From: Tetragenococcus koreensis
GTDB taxonomy: Bacteria > Bacillota > Bacilli > Lactobacillales > Enterococcaceae
NCBI RefSeq assembly: GCF_003795145.1
Contig: NZ_CP027786.1
Location: forward strand, 1,674,001 to 1,738,000
Length of the DNA: 64,000 nucleotides
Direction: 5' to 3'
Each line of letters starts with the position of its first letter. Within the stretch, counting starts at the first letter, position 1. The translations under genes were made by a program, and so were the position numbers. Under the pieces are notes generated by a model, which was not told where the DNA came from, did no database searches, and saw only the letters and a list, made by a program, of their open reading frames with translations. Shown in pieces: positions 8,826 through 18,289 of this stretch.

Positions 8826-9896
8826 TTATGGAGCTTCAGGAACTTCTACTTCACCATTTATAACGTCTTCTCTAGCTTCTTCGACCGCATCTTTAGCTTC
8901 ATCTGATAAATAACCGTCAGTCAAACCAACACCGTCTTCTTCTAATCCGTATTCTAAATGTTCGCCGCCAGGAAAGTCATCATCTGCTGATCTTTGCGCT
9001 AAGTCTTGCACAACAGTACCTACACCTTTTAAGGTAGAAGTCAAAGTAAAGTTATCTTCTTCTCCGTCTTTGGTATAATCTCCTTCATCTTCTTGGTCAC
9101 GATCCACGCCGATAACCCAAACTTTATCGTCTTCTGATTCATTACGTGATTTCGCTTCTTGGAACACGCCATTTCCGGTAGCGCCTGACGCATGGAAAAT
9201 GATATCTGCATCTTGAGAGTACATCCCTTGAGCGATCGAACGTCCTCTATCAGGTGCAGAGAAATCGCCTGCGTATTGGTTTAATACTTCAATATCTTTG
9301 TCTAATTTTTCAGCGCCATCTTCTACGCCTTTGGTAAAGCCAGCATCAAAACGATCAATAACTTCGCCTTCTACACCGCCCACAAAACCAACTTTATCTG
9401 TTTCTGTAGTATAAGCTGCAGCAATTCCAGCTAAGTAAGAAGCTTCGTGGTCTTTAAACGTTGCAGAAACCACATTGTCGCCTTCTACAATGTCATCAAC
9501 AATGACAAAATTATTATCTGGATTATTTTGTGATTGCTCTTCAATCGCCGGTTGTAATTTATAGCCAATCCCAAAAATTGTCTGGAAACCAGCATTTAGC
9601 GCTTGATCAATATTTGGAATATAATCTGATTCATTTCCTGATTGGAAATATTGATAACCATCGTTTCCGCGTTCTAAATTATTTTCTTCGCCCCAAGCTT
9701 CTAAGCCTTCCCAAGCGGATTGGTTAAATGAACGGTCATCCACACCGCCAGTATCGGTAATTAAAGCTGCTGGTGCACTAGCGCTATCGCCGTCACCGCC
9801 GCCATCACCTGAACCTCCGCCGTTGCCACATGCACCTAATAATAAGGCGCTAAGCATCGCTATGGTACCAAACCCAAATAATTTCGCTTTTTTCAT
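8826..9896 (-). CDS. bmpA: BMP-family nucleoside-binding lipoprotein
   Basis: 356-residue exported lipoprotein that captures nucleosides outside the membrane for NupABC. The signal peptide ends in the lipobox LLGAC near residue 23, followed by a Gly/Ser/Asp linker. The BMP core shows ITDTGGVDDRSFNQSAWEGL and FIFGIGY-like segments, and DFSAPDRGRSIAQGM. The mature part is very acidic, with runs such as DRDQEDEGDYTKDGEEDN, consistent with a salt-adapted surface. AGGAGG precedes the ATG. It follows cdd in the pdp operon and is separated from nupA by two hairpins. Confidence 0.93.
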   Translation of the reverse strand: MKKAKLFGFGTIAMLSALLLGACGNGGGSGDGGGDGDSASAPAALITDTGGVDDRSFNQSAWEGLEAWGEENNLERGNDGYQYFQSGNESDYIPNIDQALNAGFQTIFGIGYKLQPAIEEQSQNNPDNNFVIVDDIVEGDNVVSATFKDHEASYLAGIAAAYTTETDKVGFVGGVEGEVIDRFDAGFTKGVEDGAEKLDKDIEVLNQYAGDFSAPDRGRSIAQGMYSQDADIIFHASGATGNGVFQEAKSRNESEDDKVWVIGVDRDQEDEGDYTKDGEEDNFTLTSTLKGVGTVVQDLAQRSADDDFPGGEHLEYGLEEDGVGLTDGYLSDEAKDAVEEAREDVINGEVEVPEAP

Positions 9897-9956
9897 TTCT
9901 TGTAAAGCCTCCTAATAATTTTTTTAATTTAAACAGCTTTTAACCGTTTGAATCCA

Positions 9957-10355
9957 TTATAAGTCTTGCCCTGTGAATGAATATGGCAGCAATTGTTCCA
10001 CCGTCATTTCTTTTATAACACCTTTATCACCAACCAACGTTACTGGCATGTCAGGTGTAAAAAACTCTGCCATCACTTGTCGACATGCACCACATGGAGA
10101 AATTGGTTGTGATGTCTTACCAGCCACAACTAAGTGTGCAAAATCCCGCTCGCCTTCAGATATAGCCTTAAATATGGCAGTACGTTCCGCACAATTACTT
10201 AACCCAAAGGACGCATTCTCAATATTAACGCCTTGATACGTTTTTCCTTGTTTCGTTATCAAACATGCACCTACGGGAAAATGCGAGTAAGGAACATAAG
10301 CTTTTTTCAACGCCGCTTGTGCGATTAATAACCACTCTTTTTTTGCCTGTGCCAT
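9957..10355 (-). CDS. cdd: Cytidine deaminase
   Basis: 132-residue zinc enzyme that deaminates cytidine and deoxycytidine to uridine forms. Zinc ligands and the catalytic glutamate are in CAERTA near residue 56, with the other two cysteines in SPCGACRQV near 90. GVNIENASFG is the substrate-binding motif. The length is typical of the small homotetrameric class. It sits 17 bases after deoC with a strong AGGAGGTG site. Its products are substrates for Pdp, encoded first in the operon. Confidence 0.97.
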   Translation of the reverse strand: MAQAKKEWLLIAQAALKKAYVPYSHFPVGACLITKQGKTYQGVNIENASFGLSNCAERTAIFKAISEGERDFAHLVVAGKTSQPISPCGACRQVMAEFFTPDMPVTLVGDKGVIKEMTVEQLLPYSFTGQDL

Positions 10356-10372
10356 CTTTCACCTCCTAATTT

Positions 10373-11026
10373 CTAGCTATTATTTCCTGTAATAATGAAT
10401 ACACTAGCACTCGTTCCTAATCTAGTAGCACCGGCTTCAATCATTGTTAGTGCTTGGCCTTCTGTATAAATACCACCTGCAGCTTTTACACCCATTTCAG
10501 GAGCAACGATTTCTTTTAGCAATTGCACATCTTCAATCTTGGCGCCTCCTGATGAAAATCCAGTAGAAGTTTTGACAAAATCAGCGCCGGCAATTTGTGC
10601 CAATTTACAAGCTTTTATAAGTTCGTCTTCTGTCAGTAAACTTGTCTCAAGAATTACTTTTACTAGTGCTTGGTCTTTCGCTACATCAACAACTGCTTGG
10701 ATGTCTGCTTGGACTTTTTCTACCATACCTGCTTTCAATGCACCGATATTAATCACCATATCAACTTCATCTGCTCCGTTTTCGATAGCATTCTTTGCTT
10801 CAAAAGCTTTAGTTTCGGAAGTATTTGCTCCTAAAGGAAAACCAATCACTGTACATACTGCAGTTGGTTCACGCTTTAATTTTTGAGCTGCCAGATAAAC
10901 CCAGCTAGGATTTAGACAAACAGCATAGAAATGATACCTTTTTGCTTCTTCAATCACTTGTAATACTTCTGCGTAAGTGGCATCTGCTTTTAAAAGCGTG
11001 TGGTCGATCATACGGTTTAGCTCCAT
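10373..11026 (-). CDS. deoC: Deoxyribose-phosphate aldolase
   Basis: 217-residue class I aldolase that splits 2-deoxyribose-5-phosphate into acetaldehyde and glyceraldehyde-3-phosphate. Motifs are [11 protein letters not shown] at the N-terminus, [29 protein letters not shown] (Schiff-base region), and [14 protein letters not shown] with the catalytic lysine. It follows pdp after 10 bases. A phosphopentomutase (deoB), needed to connect it to the phosphorylases, is not in this window. Confidence 0.97.
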   Translation of the reverse strand: MELNRMIDHTLLKADATYAEVLQVIEEAKRYHFYAVCLNPSWVYLAAQKLKREPTAVCTVIGFPLGANTSETKAFEAKNAIENGADEVDMVINIGALKAGMVEKVQADIQAVVDVAKDQALVKVILETSLLTEDELIKACKLAQIAGADFVKTSTGFSSGGAKIEDVQLLKEIVAPEMGVKAAGGIYTEGQALTMIEAGATRLGTSASVFIITGNNS

Positions 11027-11036
11027 TTTTCAACCT

Positions 11037-12338
11037 CTACTCTGTGATAATTTCATGGACTAATGTCGGCTCATCTGCAGATTCTTCAATAATGATGTTT
11101 TGATATAATAATTTTTTGACCTCAGCAATTTGTTCTGTATTACTATAGATCGTCGCTAAGGATTCTCCTTTTTCCACCTGATCGCCAACTTTTTTATGTA
11201 GCTTCAAACCTACACCGTGATCAATCGTATCTTCTTTTGTTTGTCGGCCCGCGCCTAGCATCATTGCTGCAATCCCAATCTCATTGGCCACTAGTTTTGC
11301 TACAACACCGCTAGTTTGAGCAGGAAGTTCTAGCTCAAATTGCGCCGTCAATAAACGCCCAGGGTGCGTACAAATGGTTTCATCCCCACCTTGGTTTTTC
11401 ACCATTTTCTTAAAGGTTTCAAAGGCAGCACCTGAAGCGATGGCTTCTTCTAACAAAGCTCGTGCTTCTTCTAACGTTTCAGCTTTTTTACCTAACACTA
11501 CCATTTGACTTCCTAGTACATAACACATTTCTAATAAATCATCGGGACCTTGACCTTGTAAGGTCTCAATAGCTTCGATAACTTCCAGGCTATTTCCGAT
11601 GGCTTCTCCTAATGGTTGACTCATGTCAGAAATGACCGCCATTGTTTTACGTTCGGCAAGTTCGCCAATGCGAACCATCGTATGAGATAAGCGTCTAGCA
11701 TCTTCAAGGTTTTTCATAAAGGCGCCTTCACCAGTAGTGACGTCTAAAACAATCGCATCCGCACCAGCGGCGATTTTTTTACTCATAATGGAACTAGCAA
11801 TTAACGGGATCGAATCAACCGTTGCTGTAACATCGCGTAAGGCATAAAGCTTCTTATCAGCAGGAGCTAAATCGCCACTTTGACCGATAACCGCCACTTT
11901 ATTTGTATTAACTTCTGCAATAAACGCGCGATCGGACAGTTCAATTTTAAAACCAGGGATCGATTCTAATTTGTCCAAAGTTCCACCAGTGTATCCCAAA
12001 CCGCGGCCGGACATTTTAGCTACTGGCACGCCAACGCTGGCAACTAAAGGAGCTAGTACTAATGTAGTGGTATCACCGACACCGCCAGTTGAATGTTTAT
12101 CAACTTTGATACCATTGATAGATGACAAATCAATTTTTTCTCCCGAATTAGCCATTGCTAAGGTTAACGCCGCAATCTCTTCATCGGTCATATCTTCATA
12201 AAAAATTGTCATAAGCAAAGCGCTCATTTGATAATCAGGGATCTTATCAGCTGTATACTCTCGAATAATAAACCCAATTTCTTCTTTAGTTAACGCTTGA
12301 CCCTCTCGCTTTTTCTCAATCAAATCGACCATGCGCAT
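11037..12338 (-). CDS. pdp: Pyrimidine-nucleoside phosphorylase
   Basis: First gene of the nucleoside operon, about 433 residues. It phosphorolyses uridine and thymidine. Motifs are [15 protein letters not shown] near residue 80 (phosphate loop), [19 protein letters not shown], and [19 protein letters not shown]. The frame opens at a GTG (12353), but GAGG lies 9 bases before the ATG at 12338, which gives the usual [10 protein letters not shown] start. Upstream are a TATAAT promoter and a LacI-type palindrome. Confidence 0.96.
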   Translation of the reverse strand: MRMVDLIEKKREGQALTKEEIGFIIREYTADKIPDYQMSALLMTIFYEDMTDEEIAALTLAMANSGEKIDLSSINGIKVDKHSTGGVGDTTTLVLAPLVASVGVPVAKMSGRGLGYTGGTLDKLESIPGFKIELSDRAFIAEVNTNKVAVIGQSGDLAPADKKLYALRDVTATVDSIPLIASSIMSKKIAAGADAIVLDVTTGEGAFMKNLEDARRLSHTMVRIGELAERKTMAVISDMSQPLGEAIGNSLEVIEAIETLQGQGPDDLLEMCYVLGSQMVVLGKKAETLEEARALLEEAIASGAAFETFKKMVKNQGGDETICTHPGRLLTAQFELELPAQTSGVVAKLVANEIGIAAMMLGAGRQTKEDTIDHGVGLKLHKKVGDQVEKGESLATIYSNTEQIAEVKKLLYQNIIIEESADEPTLVHEIITE

Positions 12339-12369
12339 TAAAACGAACCTCACTTCCTGATTTTCAATT

Positions 12370-12397
12370 ATTATACAATACTTTAAAGAAAGGTAAA
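12370..12397 (-). promoter_or_regulatory. Promoter of the pdp-deoC-cdd-bmpA-nup operon
   Basis: Minus-strand TTTACC (12397-12392), 16 bases, then TATAAT (12375-12370), a short way upstream of the pdp ribosome site. It is the only good promoter before the seven-gene block. Confidence 0.6.
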
Positions 12398-12404
12398 ATG
12401 CTTA

Positions 12405-12420
12405 AGTAAAACGGTTTACT
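12405..12420. promoter_or_regulatory. Candidate LacI-family operator upstream of pdp
   Basis: AGTAAAACGGTTTACT is a 16-bp near-palindrome (14 of 16 symmetric) with the central CG typical of LacI/GalR operators. It lies 7 bases upstream of the -35 box and close to a LacI-type regulator gene. It lacks the TG/CA flanks of a good CcpA cre site, so I favour the neighbouring regulator. Confidence 0.5.
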
Positions 12421-12514
12421 AAACAAGTTCACATATGAAAGCCCTTTCTAAATACAGAATACAAGACGGCCTGATAATTGTCAATCTTAATTTCAAGCAA
12501 TTTTTAAAAGCTTT

Positions 12515-13531
12515 CTATTGTCTTGTTAGGTCCTTCACGCTCTCACGAAATATTAATTTTGTCTCAAAAATTTTGTTCGGAATTCGCCGTTCAGGAAATT
12601 CAATCGCGTCAACAATAAATTTCGCTGCAGTAAACCCAATATCAAACACTGGTTGTTCTATCGTCGTTAATGGCGGATTCATAAACTTGGAAAAGCTCAA
12701 TCCATCAAAGCCAATTACCGAAATATCATCAGGTATTTTCATTTTTCGTTCGTATATAGCGCGGTAACATCCCATAGCCATCGCATCATTACTACAAAAA
12801 ATAGCGGTCAAATTCTTGCGTTTTAGCAATTGTTGAGCTGCTTGGTAACCACCTTCTACAGTTAGATCAGCAGTGGCTACGTTTTCATGCTTAAATAATA
12901 CTCCGGCGTCTTTTAACGCATGATAGTAGCCGTTGTAGCGTTCCTCTAATTGATAATAGCTCGTATCTTCTTTAATTAATCCAATATTGCGATGTCCTTT
13001 TTTTAGCAGGTAGGAAACCGCTTGGTAAGCCCCTTCATATTCCTTAATAACCAAACGCCCTCGATCGCGCTGATTAATGCCTCGATCAATCAGGCCTAAT
13101 GGCATAGTCTTAGAAAACTCACTGTCTATCCCGTATTCTTTTGGTAACACATTGGGTGTAGCTAAAAGAACCCCTTCAACTGAACGATCGGCTAGTTGTT
13201 GTAGCAGCTGAATTTCCTTTTCTACCTTATGATGCGAATTACAAAGAACTAGCATATAACCTAAAGGATTGGTATAACGTTCAGCACCTTCAACAATTTT
13301 AGAAAAGAAAGAATCCGTCACATCCGGCACAATCATGCCGATTGTTTTTGAATGACGTGTCACTAAATTAGATGCAAAAAAATCCGGCTTATACTGATAT
13401 TTTTCCACGACATCGTGCACTCGCTGACGTGTCTCTGTACTAAAACGACCGCCTTTATGGTTTAATATCTGAGAGACAGTCGTGACTGAAACACCTGCAA
13501 TCTCAGCAATTTGTCGGATGGTTAACTTCAT
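12515..13531 (-). CDS. LacI/GalR-family transcriptional regulator
   Basis: 338 residues. The N-terminal helix-turn-helix is LTIRQIAEIAGVSVTTVSQIL, followed by the hinge helix region and a periplasmic-binding-like effector domain with IGMIVPDVTDSFFSKI and IPDDISVIGFDGLSFSKFM. The layout resembles RbsR-type repressors. It overlaps the upstream methyltransferase by 4 bases and lies between that gene and the pdp operon on the same strand. Position and the CG-centred palindrome suggest it controls nucleoside catabolism; the inducer could be a nucleoside or (deoxy)ribose derivative. This is inference. Confidence 0.9.
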   Translation of the reverse strand: MKLTIRQIAEIAGVSVTTVSQILNHKGGRFSTETRQRVHDVVEKYQYKPDFFASNLVTRHSKTIGMIVPDVTDSFFSKIVEGAERYTNPLGYMLVLCNSHHKVEKEIQLLQQLADRSVEGVLLATPNVLPKEYGIDSEFSKTMPLGLIDRGINQRDRGRLVIKEYEGAYQAVSYLLKKGHRNIGLIKEDTSYYQLEERYNGYYHALKDAGVLFKHENVATADLTVEGGYQAAQQLLKRKNLTAIFCSNDAMAMGCYRAIYERKMKIPDDISVIGFDGLSFSKFMNPPLTTIEQPVFDIGFTAAKFIVDAIEFPERRIPNKIFETKLIFRESVKDLTRQ

Positions 13532-14139
13532 TTTCTTCCCCTCTTTTCACTTTGAATAATATAGTACCCCTTATCTTTTTTGATTACTGCAGCGTTGCCG
13601 AAAACTTCCTCCATTTTCTTTTGAGCACTGGGAGCGCCTTGTTTTTTCTGCACAACGATAGTTAGCGTTCCTACTTCTTGCAAATAATAATAACCCTCTT
13701 CAATAATCTGATGGACAACTTTTTTTCCTGCCCGAATTGGAGGATTACTTAAAATTGCCGCATATTCTTTCTCATGGACGTCTGTATAAATATCGGAAAG
13801 ATGGATATCAACATTTTCAATCTGATTTTTGACAGCATTTCGTTCAGCCAGATCAACGGCCCGCTCATTAACATCAGTCATTTCAACTTGTCTATTACTA
13901 GCATAGGCAACTGCTAAGCCAATCGGACCATACCCACAGCCAATTTCTAAAATCTTTCCTTGGGGTAATTTCTCCCAAGAAAAAGCTTGTAGCAATACCC
14001 TTGAGCCATAATCGACGGTATTTTTGGAAAACACCCCACTATCAGTAGTAAATTGAAAACTTTTACCCAATAATTCAAACGACCATTTTTTTATTTCATG
14101 TGCACTTTCTGGGTTGGTTTGGTAGTAGTGATTTGTCAT
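13528..14139 (-). CDS. Class I SAM methyltransferase, RsmC/YbxB-like
   Basis: About 203 residues. The SAM-binding motif ILEIGCGYGPIGLAVA is near residue 68, and the catalytic motif SNPPIRAG near 134 is that of small-subunit rRNA guanine-N2 methyltransferases (RsmC, YbxB). FSKNTVDYGSRVLLQ is also typical of this group. The frame opens at 14157, but AGAGGG precedes the ATG at 14139, so I start there. It is co-transcribed with the LacI regulator (ATGA overlap). The rRNA target is inferred from the family. Confidence 0.88.
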   Translation of the reverse strand: MTNHYYQTNPESAHEIKKWSFELLGKSFQFTTDSGVFSKNTVDYGSRVLLQAFSWEKLPQGKILEIGCGYGPIGLAVAYASNRQVEMTDVNERAVDLAERNAVKNQIENVDIHLSDIYTDVHEKEYAAILSNPPIRAGKKVVHQIIEEGYYYLQEVGTLTIVVQKKQGAPSAQKKMEEVFGNAAVIKKDKGYYIIQSEKRGRK

Positions 14140-14337
14140 GATTTCCCTCTTTTTCATATTGTTACTTTTATCATACCGATTTTTTTAACAAAGTAAATGA
14201 AAGTTCTGTCATTTTTTTCTGCTTCAACTAGGAGCTCTTCTGTTTTTATGTTAAAATATCTTTGACTATTTTTAGAAATTATAGCGGTCCAAAGATAATA
14301 AAAATTGTCTTTTCACCACTTCGTATGAGGAGGACCC

Positions 14338-15261
14338 ATGGAAGAATACATGAATTTCTATCAAATTCCCCGTACTGAATGGCAAGGATTTTATGCTCCT
14401 AAGCATACGCCATTAACCCAAGAGGAATTAGATAATATTAAAAGTTTGAACGACCGGATTTCAATGCAAGATGTAGAAGATATTTTCATTCCGATGTGTC
14501 ATATGATTCATTTATATATGAAAGCTTACGAATCATTATCCTTGAGTCAAGGCCTTTTTTTACATCGTTATATAAAAGTTCCCCCTTTTATCATCGGGAT
14601 TGCAGGAAGTGTAGCGGTCGGAAAAAGCACGACAGCCCGTCTTTTACAAACGCTCCTATCGCGCTTATTTCCCAAGCAAGATGTACAACTGATTACTACA
14701 GATGGCTTTTTATATCCCAATCGGGTCCTAGAAGAACGGGGGATTATGGATCGCAAAGGTTTTCCCGAAAGTTACGACATGGAACGCTTGATCAACTTTT
14801 TAAACAGTGTCAAATCACATGAAAAAGACCTCAAAATTCCACTTTATTCCCATAAAAGCTATGATATCGTCGAAGGAGAATACGAAACGATTTCACAGCC
14901 GGATATTTTGATCGTCGAAGGAATCAACGTTTTCCAGCTACCTGCAAACCAGCAAATCTATGTGAGTGACTTCTTTGATTTTTCTATTTATGTCGATGCT
15001 GATCCTGCTTTAATTGAACGTTGGTATTTAGAACGGTTTGAATCTTTGTTGGATACCGCCTTTCAAGATCCATCTAACTATTACTATGAATACGCGGTAG
15101 GAAGGCGCAAAGATGCTATTAACATGGCAAAGTCTGTATGGAAAAATGTCAATTTAAAAAATTTACAGGAATATATCTTGCCCACACGCTCGCGAGCAGA
15201 TATAATTCTTCATAAAACAGATTACCATAAGATCGATCAGATATTTTTACGTAAATTTTGA
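14338..15261 (+). CDS. coaA: Pantothenate kinase, type I
   Basis: Phosphorylates pantothenate, the first step of coenzyme A synthesis. 307 residues with P-loop GIAGSVAVGKSTTARLL near 86-102, TTDGFLYPN, RKGFPESYD and LIVEGINVFQ, all hallmark motifs of CoaA. AGGAGG ends 4 bases before the ATG at 14338; a second ATG at 14350 is possible. guaA follows after 38 bases, so the two may share a transcript. The type I enzyme is feedback-inhibited by CoA in characterised bacteria. Confidence 0.96.
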   Translation: MEEYMNFYQIPRTEWQGFYAPKHTPLTQEELDNIKSLNDRISMQDVEDIFIPMCHMIHLYMKAYESLSLSQGLFLHRYIKVPPFIIGIAGSVAVGKSTTARLLQTLLSRLFPKQDVQLITTDGFLYPNRVLEERGIMDRKGFPESYDMERLINFLNSVKSHEKDLKIPLYSHKSYDIVEGEYETISQPDILIVEGINVFQLPANQQIYVSDFFDFSIYVDADPALIERWYLERFESLLDTAFQDPSNYYYEYAVGRRKDAINMAKSVWKNVNLKNLQEYILPTRSRADIILHKTDYHKIDQIFLRKF

Positions 15262-15299
15262 GCGATTTTTAAAACTAATTAGAATAGAGGGAATTTATT

Positions 15300-16865
15300 G
15301 TGACAAATGTTGAACATTTGACAGATGTAGAAAAAATTATTGTATTAGACTACGGTAGCCAATACAACCAACTAATTACTCGACGCATACGCGATTGCGG
15401 GGTTTTTTCTGAGCTATTAAGTCATAAAACGACAGCGGCAGAAATTAAAGAAATGAATGTAAAAGGAATTATCTTATCCGGCGGTCCAAATAGCGTCTAT
15501 GACGCTGATTCATTTGGTATTGATGAAGAAATTTTTGAGTTAGGTATTCCAATCTTGGGAATTTGTTACGGCATGCAGCTAGCTACTCATCGCTTAGGCG
15601 GACAAGTCGAAAGAGCTCAAAACCGGGAATATGGTAAAGCTGGAATCGAAATCACTGCAGCATCCGCTAAATTGTTTGATGATACCCCAGAAAAACAAAC
15701 CGTTTGGATGAGTCATGGAGATCTAGTAAAAGACGTCCCTGATGGATTTGAAGTCGTAGCGACCAGCAAAGACTGCCCGATTGCTTCTATTCAAGATGCT
15801 GAAAGAAAAATTTATGGTGTTCAATTCCACCCAGAAGTACGTCATACTGAATACGGCAATGACTTACTGAAAGAATTTGCCCTAGAAATTTGCCAATGTA
15901 AAGGCGATTGGAGTATGGAAAACTTTATTGACATGCAAACCGCCAGCATTCGTGAACAAGTTGGCGATAAAAAAGTGCTTTTAGCTTTATCTGGCGGGGT
16001 GGACTCCAGCGTTGTCGGCGTTCTATTACACAAAGCCATTGGCGAGCAGTTGACCTGTATTTTTGTCGATCACGGCTTGTTGCGTAAAAATGAAGCCGAA
16101 CAAGTCATGGAAAGTTTGGGCGGCAAATTTGGTTTAAACATTATCAAAGTAGATGCTCAAAAACGCTTCTTAGATAAGCTTGCAGGTGTTTCTGACCCTG
16201 AACAAAAACGTAAAATTATCGGTAATGAATTTATCTATTTATTTAATGACGAAGCTATTAAATTGGCCGGCGAAGAAGGAATCAGTTTCTTAGCCCAAGG
16301 AACACTTTATACCGACGTCATCGAATCGGGCACGGAAACAGCTCAAACCATTAAATCTCATCATAACGTGGGTGGCTTACCAGAAGAAATGAGCTTCCAA
16401 TTAATTGAACCATTAAACACATTGTTTAAAGACGAAGTACGGGCATTAGGAACTGAGCTTGGCATGCCTGACGCAATTGTTTGGCGCCAACCCTTCCCAG
16501 GACCAGGTTTGGGTATCCGCGTACTAGGTGAACTCACCGAAGAAAAACTGGAAATTGTACGTGAATCGGATGCAATTTTGCGCGAAGAAATCGCGAATGC
16601 TGGTTTAGATCGTGATATCTGGCAATACTTCACCGTGCTACCTGGCATCCGTTCTGTCGGCGTTATGGGTGATGAGCGGACTTATGATTATACTATTGGT
16701 ATCCGTGCTATTACTTCCATTGATGGCATGACCGCGGACTTTGCCCGCATTCCATGGGATGTATTACAACAAATCTCGGTACGTATCGTCAATGAAGTCG
16801 AACATGTGAATCGGATCGTGTATGATGTGACGAGCAAGCCCCCTGCTACGGTGGAGTGGGAATAG
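15300..16865 (+). CDS. guaA: GMP synthase (glutamine-hydrolysing)
   Basis: 521-residue enzyme converting XMP to GMP. The N-terminal glutamine amidotransferase domain has [13 protein letters not shown] (nucleophile Cys near 88) and [13 protein letters not shown] (His, Glu). The ATP-pyrophosphatase P-loop [13 protein letters not shown] is near 230, and the C-terminal dimerisation domain ends in [10 protein letters not shown]. The start is GTG at 15300 behind GAGGGA. No guanine riboswitch fits in the short gap to coaA. The 3' end of guaA is a known integration site for genomic islands, and the DNA beyond it is decayed accessory sequence. Confidence 0.98.
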   Translation: MTNVEHLTDVEKIIVLDYGSQYNQLITRRIRDCGVFSELLSHKTTAAEIKEMNVKGIILSGGPNSVYDADSFGIDEEIFELGIPILGICYGMQLATHRLGGQVERAQNREYGKAGIEITAASAKLFDDTPEKQTVWMSHGDLVKDVPDGFEVVATSKDCPIASIQDAERKIYGVQFHPEVRHTEYGNDLLKEFALEICQCKGDWSMENFIDMQTASIREQVGDKKVLLALSGGVDSSVVGVLLHKAIGEQLTCIFVDHGLLRKNEAEQVMESLGGKFGLNIIKVDAQKRFLDKLAGVSDPEQKRKIIGNEFIYLFNDEAIKLAGEEGISFLAQGTLYTDVIESGTETAQTIKSHHNVGGLPEEMSFQLIEPLNTLFKDEVRALGTELGMPDAIVWRQPFPGPGLGIRVLGELTEEKLEIVRESDAILREEIANAGLDRDIWQYFTVLPGIRSVGVMGDERTYDYTIGIRAITSIDGMTADFARIPWDVLQQISVRIVNEVEHVNRIVYDVTSKPPATVEWE

Positions 16866-16874
16866 TAGAAGTGA

Positions 16875-16919
16875 CCTCCAAAATCCTTATATATAAGGAT
16901 TTTGGAGGATTATTTTTTT
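16875..16919 (+). terminator. guaA terminator
   Basis: A 17-bp perfect self-complementary stem (CCTCCAAAATCCTTATA and its complement, bases 16875-16908) with almost no loop, followed by TATTTTTTT. The stem starts only 10 bases past the guaA stop. Confidence 0.92.
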
Positions 16920-17021
16920 AAAAAGTAACATTAAAAGTAACAACACAATTTTTTCGTGCTTTTTCTAAACCACTCAAATGACGTTAACCCTCCCTGTTTT
17001 TTGTTATTTTATTCGTCTTGT
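16920..17021. other. Non-coding decayed sequence after guaA
   Basis: Contains two direct AAAAGTAAC copies (about 16921-16944) just beyond the guaA terminator and no open gene. I see nothing else identifiable. Confidence 0.4.
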
Positions 17022-17135
17022 TCATCTTCTTTTTTCTTTCCCGCTATATTTAAAATTCTGGTTTTCCTGAAAACCTGTCTGTTTCTCTTTTGCTGTTTCA
17101 ATTTCAAAAGAACCGCTTAAACGATCTGCAATTTC
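17022..17135 (-). pseudogene. Short coding remnant, possibly from a mobile-element protein
   Basis: About 37 codons read EIADRLSGSFEIETAKEK and continue with a Gln/Asn-rich stretch ending YSGKEKRR and a stop, with a stop immediately before. Composition and lack of a start suggest an internal piece of a larger protein. It faintly recalls the region before the C-terminal motif of VirD4/TraG coupling proteins, but I cannot confirm that. Confidence 0.25.
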
Positions 17136-17170
17136 TTAGTTCACATTTTTATACAACTGTCCATTAGACA

Positions 17171-17216
17171 AAAAAAGAAGATTAGAAAGTATATGCATGT
17201 TCTAATCTTCTTTTTT
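17171..17216. terminator. Bidirectional terminator after the 29-residue ORF
   Basis: AAAAAAGAAGATTAGAA pairs perfectly with TTCTAATCTTCTTTTTT across a 12-base loop. It lies 10 bases beyond the stop of the minus-strand small ORF. Confidence 0.85.
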
Positions 17217-17225
17217 ATTTTATAT

Positions 17226-17315
17226 TTACTTTTTTGAACGGTATATTTCAATACAAGCTAATCCAATACCAGAAATCAAAATCAAACTCGCTCCCAGCAT
17301 TCCAATCCAATTCAT
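17226..17315 (-). CDS. Small hydrophobic peptide, 29 residues
   Basis: The ORF begins MNWIGMLGASLILISG, continues as one hydrophobic helix and ends in the basic tail EIYRSKK. AAGGGG lies 8 bases before the ATG and a perfect terminator follows the stop, so it looks like a real small gene. A single transmembrane helix with a positive end is typical of small membrane regulators and of some type I toxins, but it lacks the Fst motif and no antisense promoter is obvious. It sits directly after the acetyltransferase remnant and might have been co-transcribed with it. Confidence 0.5.
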   Translation of the reverse strand: MNWIGMLGASLILISGIGLACIEIYRSKK

Positions 17316-17328
17316 AAGCTCTACCCCT

Positions 17329-17535
17329 TTATTTTAACCCCATTTCCATATGAAGTATCCTTTCAAAAATAAACAGTTCTCCAATAATTTTAAAGCCAAA
17401 TTTTTTCATAAAACGGAACAACTTGTTTTGTGTTTAAATCTCAATAGGCTTTTACGAAAAATGTTCTCTACAAACTTTTAAAACTTTACCCGCCAACTCA
17501 TTTCCTCGTCCTTTCCCCTTTATCCCTTACTAAAA
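17329..17535 (-). pseudogene. Decayed GNAT acetyltransferase (ElaA-like), C-terminal remnant
   Basis: In one frame the end reads FGFKIIGELFIFERILHMEMG and stops, like the ElaA pattern FYxxFGFxxxGxxFxExxIxH. Upstream in the same frame are TQNKLFRF and KGKGRGNELAGKVLKVC (the acetyl-CoA loop region), broken by TAA stops between them and by a frameshift near 17525. The N-terminal half is missing. It is a dead gene fragment in the guaA-adjacent accessory zone. Confidence 0.65.
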
Positions 17536-17752
17536 ACAAACCTACAAAAATTCACATGCTCAGTTGTTGGAAAAAATCGAGTATAAACTATAACTCTCTT
17601 GTTCCTGAAAAAAGAAGAAGTTTTAAAAGGCAGCCTCCTCTTGTGAAGATCTTTATTTTTTTCATTATGTAGAATATATTTCAATTTTTAACTGTTGTTT
17701 GCTCATTGATTTTTGGTATTTCTTAACACTACACATACACCTTTATTAAAGT

Positions 17753-18214
17753 TTATTCAGTTACAATATATTCTGCTTGGTAATCACATCGTTCGTAGTC
17801 ATCGATATCTACCGGAACTTCTTTAAAACCAAATCTGTCGTAAATATGAAGAGCAGGTTTTAAAATTTGATTTGAATAAAGTACAATTTTTTCTGCTCCA
17901 TTTTTAATTGCGTAATCCATCCCGGCTTTAAATACAAGCTTACCTGCACCTTTTCCTTTAAAATGCTCATTAGATGCAAATTTGGCAATTTCCCATACAT
18001 TATTGTGTAAACGCGAAGAAAGGCATGTTGATATTACTTGTCCATTTTCAACAGCAAAGAAGATCATATCGCCTTGCTCGATATATTTCTCAGCATTCGT
18101 TAGTTGCTCTATATCATGTGGTTCAATTTTAAAATATTTTTCAATCCAATTTTTATTTAGTTTTACAAAGTCATCTTTAAATTTTTCTTCATAACAAATA
18201 ATTTCCATTCCCAT
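17753..18214 (-). CDS. GNAT-family N-acetyltransferase
   Basis: 153 residues. The core EIAKFASNEHFKGKGAGKLVF holds the acetyl-CoA pyrophosphate loop (GKGAGK near residue 86), and HIYDRFGFKEVP is the C-terminal motif. GAAGGTGG precedes two close ATGs; 18214 or 18208 could be used. It follows a MarR-family gene by 75 bases on the same strand, and the only good promoter is upstream of that gene, so the two form one regulated unit. MarR-GNAT pairs often deal with toxic small molecules or polyamines; the substrate is unknown. Confidence 0.85.
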   Translation of the reverse strand: MGMEIICYEEKFKDDFVKLNKNWIEKYFKIEPHDIEQLTNAEKYIEQGDMIFFAVENGQVISTCLSSRLHNNVWEIAKFASNEHFKGKGAGKLVFKAGMDYAIKNGAEKIVLYSNQILKPALHIYDRFGFKEVPVDIDDYERCDYQAEYIVTE

Positions 18215-18289
18215 TAAACCACCTTCTAATTTTTTTATTATTAGTTTTTAAGCTTTCTTATTTTAATGAATCCACGAAGCAAATACATA

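Noticed and set aside
12405-12420. CcpA cre site upstream of pdp
   Set aside because: The CG-centred core matches, but the conserved outer TG and CA of cre are absent; a LacI-type operator is the better reading.
12435-12767. Plus-strand ORF of 110 codons beside the pdp promoter
   Set aside because: Mostly antisense to the LacI regulator, with no ribosome site.
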